Below, piece after piece: positions 57,896 through 64,000 of a DNA stretch of 64,000 bases. The translations under genes were made by a program, and so were the position numbers. Location of the stretch: the NCBI GenBank assembly GCA_964423835.1, contig CAYRGJ010000004.1:86299-150298 (forward strand). The letters run 5' to 3'. This DNA comes from JAFGCL01 sp964423835. GTDB lineage: Bacteria; Chloroflexota; Dehalococcoidia; UBA2247; RBG-13-53-26. The first letter of the stretch is position 1. The number at the start of each line of letters is the position of its first letter. The notes below the pieces were generated by a model. It was not told the origin of the DNA and made no database searches. It saw only the letters and a list, made by a program, of their open reading frames with translations.

Positions 57896-58654
57896 TCACC
57901 GGATCACGTACCCGCCGTCGACCGCCAGGGCATGCCCGGTAATGAAGGAGGCCTCGCTGCTGCACAGCCAGACGATGGCCCGCGCCACCTCCTCGGGCTC
58001 GGCGGCCCGGTCCATGGGCGCCATGCCGATCGACTGTGCCCGCAGCTCAGGGTTATCGGTGAAGGCCCTCTCGCTCTGCGGCGTCCGGATGACGCCGGGG
58101 CACACCGCATTCACCCGGATGCCGGTCTTGCCGTAGGCAATGGCCACCGTCTTGGTCAGCCCAACCACGCCGTGCTTGCTGGCGGCATACGCCGGGTGCC
58201 CGCCGTCGGCTATGAGGCCCACCATGGAGGCCGTATTCACGATAGCGCCGCCGCCGCCCTTGAGCATCCGGGGCATCTCGAACTTCATGCAGAGGAAGAC
58301 GCCTTTCAGATTGATGTCGATGACCTGGTCCCAGGACTCCTCGGTGCACCGGCTGACCGATACTGGCGGCGGGCTGATCCCGGCGTTGTTGGCGGCGCAG
58401 TCCAGGCGCCCGTAGGTCTCCATGGTCTTGTCCACCATGGCCTTCACCTGGTCGGCATTGCTTACATCGACCTTGACGAAGATAGCCTCGCCGCCGCCGT
58501 CGCGGATCATCTTAACGGTCTCCTCCCCGCCCTCCACCACCACGTCCGCCGCCACCACCTTGGCGCCTTCGCCGGCGAAGGCCAGGGCGGTGGCCCGCCC
58601 GATCCCCGAGCCGCCTCCGGTGACAATGACTACCTTGTCCTGCAGTCTTCCCAT
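57896..58654 (-). CDS. SDR family oxidoreductase (FabG-like)
   Basis: 252-residue classical SDR: TGGGSGIGRA (12-21), NNAG (89-92), and catalytic Ser143, Tyr156, Lys160 (YAASK). The acidic residue after beta-2 (AADVVVEGG) suggests NAD preference. The C-terminal SSEASFITGHALAVDGGYV is canonical. The start follows AAAGGAGAGGC. Monocistronic, leftward, upstream of no close partner. A 3-hydroxyacyl or alcohol substrate is likely. Confidence 0.92.
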   Translation of the reverse strand: MGRLQDKVVIVTGGGSGIGRATALAFAGEGAKVVAADVVVEGGEETVKMIRDGGGEAIFVKVDVSNADQVKAMVDKTMETYGRLDCAANNAGISPPPVSVSRCTEESWDQVIDINLKGVFLCMKFEMPRMLKGGGGAIVNTASMVGLIADGGHPAYAASKHGVVGLTKTVAIAYGKTGIRVNAVCPGVIRTPQSERAFTDNPELRAQSIGMAPMDRAAEPEEVARAIVWLCSSEASFITGHALAVDGGYVIR

Positions 58655-58752
58655 GCCTCTCCTTTCGATCTCAGGTCTATATCAACATCAAGCTTACTAC
58701 AAGCGGCCCGCTGCGTCCCCCAGGGATTGCGGGCGGCCTGGGTCAGGCAGGC

Positions 58753-59241
58753 TCAGCCTGCCGCGCCGGCCTGGCCGCCAAAGGGCGAGTAGCTCAGTAT
58801 CTCAAACACCACCCCGCCCACCTTGCCGGTATCCAGGTAGGCGAATGATCCCCGGGGAGACCCACCGTGGGCAATCTGCTCCAGGCCCTCGTGGACCAGG
58901 GCCTTCAGCGTCTGGTCGAAGTCCTCCACCACGAAGCCCAGGTGGTGCAGGCCCTCGCCCTTCTGCTGCAGGAACTCCCCGTAGATGGACTCCCCCTCGA
59001 GGGGCTGGAACAGCTCCACCGGCATCGGCCCGCAGTAGCCCGCAGCCACCCTGACCCGGGCGGTGCTGGGCCGGCCGCGGTAGTGGTAGGCGAACCGCTT
59101 CATGTCCATCTCCGCGCCTCGAAAAGGGCCCCAGCCGAAATGGGATTCGTAGTAGCGGGCCGCCTGCCCCAGGTCCTTCACCACGATGCCCAGGTGGTTC
59201 GGCTCCGGCAGCCTGGCTATCGGTCCCTTCGGTTCAGTCAT
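58753..59241 (-). CDS. VOC family protein (glyoxalase/epimerase-like)
   Basis: 162-residue vicinal-oxygen-chelate protein. The first module starts NHLGIVVKDLGQAARYYES with its metal His; the second carries GEGLHHLGFVVEDFDQTLKA with another metal His and a C-terminal VVFEIL Glu. The arrangement resembles methylmalonyl-CoA epimerase and 4-hydroxyphenylpyruvate-dioxygenase-like members. Given the acyl-CoA setting an epimerase role is plausible but unproven. It lies upstream of the leftward SDR by 98 bases. Confidence 0.85.
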   Translation of the reverse strand: MTEPKGPIARLPEPNHLGIVVKDLGQAARYYESHFGWGPFRGAEMDMKRFAYHYRGRPSTARVRVAAGYCGPMPVELFQPLEGESIYGEFLQQKGEGLHHLGFVVEDFDQTLKALVHEGLEQIAHGGSPRGSFAYLDTGKVGGVVFEILSYSPFGGQAGAAG

Positions 59242-59510
59242 CCGCGGCTCTCCTTACGGTTCCGCCGGGCTTCGGGCTGGCCCCCTCCGCCGGGCGACAA
59301 TGGCGCCGCCATGGTGTGGCGCACCATCCTGTCCCGCGCCATCCTCAACAATGCCTGTGCAGATTGCCACATCAGCAGGCCATATTCCGGGCAAAACGCC
59401 TGTCTCGTGTGTGCGGTGGTGGCGAAACGCCGGCCTCAGTATAGCAGGCAGCGACGCAATGGTAAATGAGCGTCCATGGAATGCAGTTATCGTGACGCCA
59501 AGGTGACCGG

Positions 59511-59996
59511 TCACTCGCCCAGCAGGCTCAGAGCCACGCCGTCGAAGGTCGCCCTGAGCGCCTCGGGCGCTGGTGTGCTCACCAGGTCGTTGAGCAGAGG
59601 GGTGGCCGCCGGGTCTTTCGCTCCCCCCGCCGAAAGAGCCTTGGCCGCCAGCTTGGGCAGCCCGTCCGCCTTGCTGCCGCAGCCTGACTCCGAAGGCGCC
59701 GCTCGCTGCTGGACCCGGTCCAGGAAGGCCGGCGCCACACTGTGCAGCAAACGATGGTCCCCGGTCTGACGGTACGCCAGCACGGCCACTATGGCCATGG
59801 CCTCCGGAACCACATTCCCGTACACCGCCTCCTGGAACATCTGCTCCAGCGTGCGCTTGTCCTCCTCGCAGAGCCTGGCGATCTTCAGCCCGCCTTCTGC
59901 CGCACGTTTCTCCAGCAGGTCAACGAAGACCTCCCCCGCCCTCTCCACCACCGCGCCCAGCTGTTCACTCCAATCAGGGTTCAATCCTTCTTGCAT
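59511..59996 (-). CDS. hypothetical protein
   Basis: 161-residue helical protein without a recognised domain. It has an amphipathic segment LGAVVERAGEVFVDLLEKRA, a middle part RTLEQMFQEAVYGNVVPEAMAI and an Ala/Ser-rich C-terminal half with one Cys (SESGCGSKAD). The ATG at 59996 is preferred since GGGAAGGGGG precedes it; an ATG at 60017 would add seven residues. It stands alone between the VOC gene and the CrtC-like gene. I cannot assign a function. Confidence 0.55.
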   Translation of the reverse strand: MQEGLNPDWSEQLGAVVERAGEVFVDLLEKRAAEGGLKIARLCEEDKRTLEQMFQEAVYGNVVPEAMAIVAVLAYRQTGDHRLLHSVAPAFLDRVQQRAAPSESGCGSKADGLPKLAAKALSAGGAKDPAATPLLNDLVSTPAPEALRATFDGVALSLLGE

Positions 59997-60076
59997 GCTG
60001 CTATCCCCCTTCCCCATCGCGACGTGAAGTCACCTTGGCCAATGCCGTGACGGCCAAATGCGGACCAGGGGCTGGC

Positions 60077-61093
60077 CTAGACAAACCGATGATGCTCACC
60101 CCAGGTACTGCCGGTGGCCTGTACCTTCTCGCCATTGATGCTGACGTCCACGCTGTAGTCCACCATGTAGCGGAAATAAGCCGGCCGCCCCACGTAGTTC
60201 TCCGCAAACCATCTCTGAAATGGCCGGAAGCGGCTGTGCAGGTCCATGAAGTCGATTACCTTCTTCACGGTGAAATCGATGGCGCCCTCCACTATCCCGG
60301 GGTCGTTCCACCACAGTCGATAGGTCTGCGGGCGTTCGACGCCGGTCTCCGTCTTCACGAAGCTCCCGCCACTTCCACCAGCCTTCTCTGAATGGGCCAC
60401 CAGCTTCTCTTTCTTGAAGGCATCCATGACGCCGTACGGCTGATGACTTCGCCGGCGCACGTTGCGCCCGCCTGAGCAGAGCAGGGTCCACTCTCCGGCA
60501 ACCAGCCCCATCATGGCCAGCAGGTCGGCGGCATCGCCGGCTCCGGACATGGGCGCATCCGACCAGTTGTGATCATGGTAGCCATGGCCGGAGACCGGCC
60601 CCACACGCCCATCCCAGGTGAGCGTACCGTGCACGCTGGCTCGAGCCTGCGGCACCACCCACTCTACCCTGGCAGTGCCCACCTTGCTGGTGGGCGCCTC
60701 GGGGGCGAAACCGTCGGTGACGCTATCGAAAACCAGGTCACAACCCTGGCCATCTTCCTGGAAGAAGAGGTGATACCGTTTGAGATCGCCCTCGTATACG
60801 TTGGGCCCGATGACTACGTGGCAGGTCTCCTCCGAGGCCTGGCACTTGTCCTTCGGATAACGCTTCCTGACGGCGCGCTTGTTGCCCTCGGGATCATAGA
60901 GCGAGATCTCGATGAAGCGGACATCGGGATTGGCAGGCGGCCGCGGGCTGCCGAAATGGAACGTTCCGCCCAGGGAGTAGCCGTTGTCAAAGTGGGCGTC
61001 GAAGTACCACCACTCCCACCACCCCGGCGCATTGGACGGGTGCATACCATCATCACGCGGTTCCAGAGTGTATCCGATTTGGGCCTTCTTCAC
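60077..61093 (-). CDS. CrtC/AttH-type lipocalin-like protein
   Basis: 338-residue protein of the carotenoid 1,2-hydratase (CrtC)/AttH/Svf1 superfamily. Signatures: GWWEWWYFDAHFDNGYS near the N-terminus and the active-site-like GHGYHDHNWSD, then VEYxxSVDVSIN-type strands at the C-terminus. No carotenoid genes are near. Start is GTG at 61093 with AAGGAG nine bases upstream. Possible roles include hydration of an isoprenoid or a lipid-binding function; not decided by sequence. Confidence 0.8.
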   Translation of the reverse strand: MKKAQIGYTLEPRDDGMHPSNAPGWWEWWYFDAHFDNGYSLGGTFHFGSPRPPANPDVRFIEISLYDPEGNKRAVRKRYPKDKCQASEETCHVVIGPNVYEGDLKRYHLFFQEDGQGCDLVFDSVTDGFAPEAPTSKVGTARVEWVVPQARASVHGTLTWDGRVGPVSGHGYHDHNWSDAPMSGAGDAADLLAMMGLVAGEWTLLCSGGRNVRRRSHQPYGVMDAFKKEKLVAHSEKAGGSGGSFVKTETGVERPQTYRLWWNDPGIVEGAIDFTVKKVIDFMDLHSRFRPFQRWFAENYVGRPAYFRYMVDYSVDVSINGEKVQATGSTWGEHHRFV

Positions 61094-61241
61094 TTGCTGC
61101 AGCTCCTTCCCCAGTCACGGCGCCATCAACGTGCCACCCTTTGACATCACACCTCAATACCACGCACCGGCATACAAGCTATCCCTGACTCCATGTGGGA
61201 TAGATCGCTCTGCGCCATGCCTCGGTGGCAATCCAGACGCG

Positions 61242-62282
61242 CTACGAACTGTACCTGACAACGCCGTCCTCGCCCGCCTTGCTCAGCAGTTGCCCGTTGT
61301 CCACCAGGTACTCCAGATGAGCCTTCACTTCCTCGAGGGCCAGGATGAACTCGTTCGTATCCAGGGCATCGATGCCGGATGCCTGGATCAGCTCCGGATG
61401 GCGTCTGTAGTAATCGTCGGTGATATGGTGAAGCGTCTTCTCCCCGGCGCACAGCTCCGTCAGTTCCTCCAGGCGCCTGTAATGAAACCGTTCAATCTCT
61501 TCGGCCCTGTCTCTAATCGAGTAGATGGTGTCCTCGTGAGCCGGCAGGCCCAGCGCCATGCCCAAACCCGCCACGCTCCTCAGGGATTCTAGATAGACGG
61601 CGAGGCCGCATCCGCACCAGCCTGTCCGAGGCACCTGGTGGGGGGTTGTCACCGACAACATGTGGTCCCCCAGGAACAAAACGGTGCCGATGCCAATGCA
61701 GATGTGGCCCGGCGTGTGCCCCGGCGTTCCCAGAACGCTATATCCGTTAATGATCTGCTCCCCGTCGGAGACCAGGGTGAGGCGATAATCGCCAGGCTGC
61801 ACCGCCAGGTCTTCAAATGGCCAGAGGCCCGCCATATCGACAGAACACCCCGCCTCGCACACCAGCCTGCGGCAGGCATCCCGCCATTTGAGGTCTTCCC
61901 CCCGGTAGTCCGTGAGAACCTGACTGTCGAGCTCGTTCATGTAGAGTCTCCGGCCTTTCAGTCTGTCGAAGGATAGCATGCCGAAGTGGTCGTCATGCCC
62001 ATGTGTGACTATTATGTTCGCGACGTCGCTGATCCCGACATCCTCTTCGAAATCGCGCCGCACGGAAGCCAGGCCGCTCATGAAATCCGCCATGGCCTTC
62101 TCTCCGTGGAAGCCGACGTCTATGAGACTCGCTGCGCCGCCGTCCAGGATGAGGTAGGTATTGGTGAAATGGTGAACGAAGCTCTGCACCGGTATCTGGT
62201 AGACCCTCACGCCGGCGCATTCGAACCTGGTAACCGCACCAATCCTGGTTTCCGAATGTGATTCAAAGTCCCTGTGCAGCAT
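61242..62282 (-). CDS. metallo-beta-lactamase fold hydrolase
   Basis: 346-residue MBL-fold protein with a complete site: THGHDDHFG (His94, His96, Asp98, His99), TPGHTPGH and the GDH strand, then a C-terminal His motif. The C-terminal helical domain (about 220-346, with EEIERFHYRRLEELTELC) resembles the LACTB2/ribonuclease Z-like extension in 'MBL fold' catabolic hydrolases. It could act on a thioester or lactone. It precedes the CrtC-like gene by 150 bases in the same direction. Confidence 0.88.
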   Translation of the reverse strand: MLHRDFESHSETRIGAVTRFECAGVRVYQIPVQSFVHHFTNTYLILDGGAASLIDVGFHGEKAMADFMSGLASVRRDFEEDVGISDVANIIVTHGHDDHFGMLSFDRLKGRRLYMNELDSQVLTDYRGEDLKWRDACRRLVCEAGCSVDMAGLWPFEDLAVQPGDYRLTLVSDGEQIINGYSVLGTPGHTPGHICIGIGTVLFLGDHMLSVTTPHQVPRTGWCGCGLAVYLESLRSVAGLGMALGLPAHEDTIYSIRDRAEEIERFHYRRLEELTELCAGEKTLHHITDDYYRRHPELIQASGIDALDTNEFILALEEVKAHLEYLVDNGQLLSKAGEDGVVRYSS

Positions 62283-62411
62283 ATGACGCCTCTAGCCTTG
62301 ATTACATGCTAGGCTTTGAGGCGAGCAGAGGTCAACCCCATCTTATCCGCCTGAGCATCGCTATCGACTTGACCATTCTCGACACTTCCTTCCTGGGTGA
62401 ATCCGGCACTC

Positions 62412-63566
62412 TTAAAAGAGCATGGGGGCCAGCACCTCCTTCTTCTGGTAGACAGCCACTCCTGGAATCTGCAGCGCTTTGGCCAGGAAGGAACGGGGAT
62501 CGTCGATGCAGCCTTCCGGGGCATATACTCCTTTGACCGGGATCAGACCGCGCGCTACGCTCTCAACCGCCGTCGCCGCCGCCGAACCATCCGTGTGGCC
62601 CTTCTCGTCCTGGACCTCGTAAACAAAACGTACATGCTCACTGCCCTTGGTGCCGATCACCTCTACCTGCATCACACCTCCAGGCAGTCCTGGAGGCATT
62701 GCCAGGTCAAAATAGGCCGCCCCTTCCGGCGAGGCCATGTAGTCGGTGACGAAATCGGCGGGGGACTTTCCTCCGGCCACGCTCCTATGGTCGGCGAAAC
62801 CGTACTTCACCAGCCCTCGCAGAAGCTCGTTCACCTCCGGCTGATAGCACGCGGCCTTCACGGTCACTTCGTCGAGCCCTTTGATGAAGCGGGGAATGGT
62901 CATGGGCTCGCTGTGGCCGAGGTAATAGAGCTCGCGCGGACCGATGGGATCCAGGAACTGCACCGTTTGCCGCCCTTCAAATGCGGGGACTTTGGTCCAC
63001 TGGCCGCCCAGGTATTGTGGAACATCGCCGTTGAGGCAATGAAGCATGTGCAGCCAGGTCGCCGGGAGCATCCGCCAGAAGACGTAGGCGAAGTGTATAT
63101 GGACAGCCTGAGTCCGGTCCAGCTGCTGGCTGGCATACTTGGCGAACAAGTTGGAGAGGCCTGGGGTGTCGCGTATGCAGGAGAGTACCAGGATGCCGGC
63201 CTGCTTCGCCAGCCGGTCATACTCGGCGTTTGAGAAGAGCTCACCGGTAGCATCGTGGTCATCATCGATGTCGACATAGTTCACCTTGTGATCTATGGCC
63301 GCTTCGACGACACCCTTGAAGAACTTGTAGAAGGGCCCGACGCCGTTGAAGACTATGTCTGCTTGCTCCATAATCGCATCCAGGCTCTTCCGGTCTGTGA
63401 CATCCACCTCTCTGGCAGTGGCCTTTGGTCCGGCTTTCGCCGCCGCCCTGGCGGCGGCCTCAGGAGACTTGTCAGCCACGATGAGCCGCGAAATGGCATC
63501 GCTCTTTGCCAGGGTATGCGCCACATATTGTCCCTGCTGCCCACATCCTATTACTGCTACTCGCAT
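62412..63566 (-). CDS. saccharopine dehydrogenase NADP-binding-domain oxidoreductase
   Basis: 384-residue protein: Rossmann start MRVAVIGCGQQGQYVAHTLA, then VDIDDDHDATGELF and a central alpha-beta domain (MLPATWLHMLHCLNGD) typical of saccharopine-dehydrogenase-like/trans-acting enoyl reductase proteins. The ATG at 63566 is chosen; a longer frame reaches 63641 and beyond but lacks homology and overlaps hairpin-rich intergenic DNA. Substrate unknown; the fold suits reduction or oxidation of a carbonyl/imine. Confidence 0.85.
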   Translation of the reverse strand: MRVAVIGCGQQGQYVAHTLAKSDAISRLIVADKSPEAAARAAAKAGPKATAREVDVTDRKSLDAIMEQADIVFNGVGPFYKFFKGVVEAAIDHKVNYVDIDDDHDATGELFSNAEYDRLAKQAGILVLSCIRDTPGLSNLFAKYASQQLDRTQAVHIHFAYVFWRMLPATWLHMLHCLNGDVPQYLGGQWTKVPAFEGRQTVQFLDPIGPRELYYLGHSEPMTIPRFIKGLDEVTVKAACYQPEVNELLRGLVKYGFADHRSVAGGKSPADFVTDYMASPEGAAYFDLAMPPGLPGGVMQVEVIGTKGSEHVRFVYEVQDEKGHTDGSAAATAVESVARGLIPVKGVYAPEGCIDDPRSFLAKALQIPGVAVYQKKEVLAPMLF

Positions 63567-63780
63567 CTGCTTCCCTTTCGTCCTCCTGAGATCGGATTCT
63601 TCAGGCCGGGGATGGTTCTGGGCGGATGAGGATTCAGTCATGGCGGCTGTCCAACCTCCCGTGACAACGATCGTTTCAGTCAACAGGATCTGTGACCCAG
63701 GCCTCAGCAGATACTTTGACCCACCCGGGTTACACGGTTGTACTACCTCTGCTCCGGGGGTGTGTGAGCCCGCCTCCGGC

Positions 63781-63813
63781 CGGGATGAAGCCCGGTATCC
63801 GGGCTTCATCCCG
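63781..63813. terminator. strong bidirectional hairpin
   Basis: Perfect 15-bp inverted repeat (CGGGATGAAGCCCGG / CCGGGCTTCATCCCG) around a TAT loop, between the leftward gene at the right edge and the 62412-63566 gene. Probably terminates the gene to its right. Confidence 0.55.
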
Positions 63814-63846
63814 CACCCTACGCCACGCGTGGTCCCGCGCGCCCAT

Positions 63847-63883
63847 GCCAGGCGTGGACCATCTGCACTGGGCCACGCCTGGC
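63847..63883. terminator. second hairpin near right-edge gene
   Basis: Perfect 11-bp inverted repeat (GCCAGGCGTGG / CCACGCCTGGC) with a 15-nt loop, about 30 bases after the stop of the partial gene at 63913. Confidence 0.5.
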
Positions 63884-63912
63884 CCTGCCCTATGCCACTC
63901 GCGGTCCGCGCG

Positions 63913-64000
63913 CTATGCCACGCTCTCCAGCAGTATCTCCGAGATGTCCTTGACCGCCAGGCGCTCCTCGAGGTCGTCCGCCTTGACGGCATCCTGCATC
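63913..64000 (-). CDS. C-terminal end of an unidentified protein (truncated by window edge)
   Basis: Minus-strand frame reading DAVKADDLEERLAVKDISEI then LLESVA and TAG at 63913, open to the window edge. The spacing and two downstream hairpins fit a real gene end. Too short to identify; codon use matches the neighbours. Confidence 0.5.
   Translation of the reverse strand, partial: MQDAVKADDLEERLAVKDISEILLESVA

Larger units (their letters stand above)
63567..63912. other. intergenic region with two strong hairpins
   Basis: About 345 bases with no recognisable gene. It holds the two hairpins annotated above plus short CCACGCGTGG-type palindromes; the rest shows no feature I can support. Confidence 0.6.

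Noticed and set aside
63781..63883. Insertion-sequence inverted ends
   Set aside because: The perfect inverted repeats have 3- and 15-nt loops and no transposase between or beside them; they look like terminator hairpins.

Overview
This is a GC-rich, gene-dense bacterial segment. The mix points to an uncultured Chloroflexota lineage, possibly Dehalococcoidia/SAR202-like: a threonyl-tRNA synthetase without a TGS domain, a short alpha-type glutamine synthetase, DUF1015, 4-hydroxybutyryl-CoA dehydratase, acetone-carboxylase genes and many SDR, thiolase and crotonase genes. The assignment is inferred from family content, not from a marker gene. I see no rRNA, tRNA or CRISPR array.

Left part (0-26 kb) is mainly acyl-CoA and ketone metabolism. 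It opens with the 3' end of a LeuA/homocitrate-synthase-type gene and a DUF1538 pair with a P-II protein (a probable cation antiporter with its regulator). Next come a crotonase / thiolase / Zn-ribbon / 4-hydroxybutyryl-CoA dehydratase operon, a 3-hydroxybutyryl-CoA dehydrogenase with an SDR, SfsA, an endonuclease III-like protein, and an HMG-CoA-synthase-like plus thiolase pair with DUF1015. A leftward six-gene set (acxA, acxB, acxC, a SnoaL-like gene, CoA-transferase A and B) reads as a route from acetone to acetoacetate to acetoacetyl-CoA. It is divergent from an orphan PAS/histidine kinase translationally coupled to pdxT.

Middle (26-44 kb): a secreted repeat protein, a thrS-glnA operon with a structured leader, and a solitary TnpB element of the IS605 superfamily. 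The element sits next to a truncated carboxylesterase pseudogene, and a second orphan copy of its right end lies in the thrS leader. A leftward block of hydrolases, SDR, cupin and SnoaL-like genes follows, with at least four decayed genes. A ferredoxin plus 2-oxoacid:ferredoxin oxidoreductase operon (korDABC) and a 2-hydroxyacid dehydrogenase close the section.

Right part (44-64 kb): two ABC-2 export systems flanking a patatin and a small PLDc_N membrane protein, a membrane-embedded M28 peptidase, a stand-alone E2 acyltransferase domain, LspA, a Cdd1-type HhH protein and a rhomboid protease. It ends with a nitroreductase, an ADP-forming acyl-CoA synthetase alpha-type protein, an SDR, a VOC protein, a CrtC/AttH-like protein, a metallo-beta-lactamase-fold hydrolase and a saccharopine-dehydrogenase-like oxidoreductase. 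Two traits recur: sigma70-like promoters with TGCTATAAT-type extended -10 boxes and 17-19 nt spacers, and short tandem duplications (19-45 nt), some expanding low-complexity loops inside otherwise ordinary enzymes.
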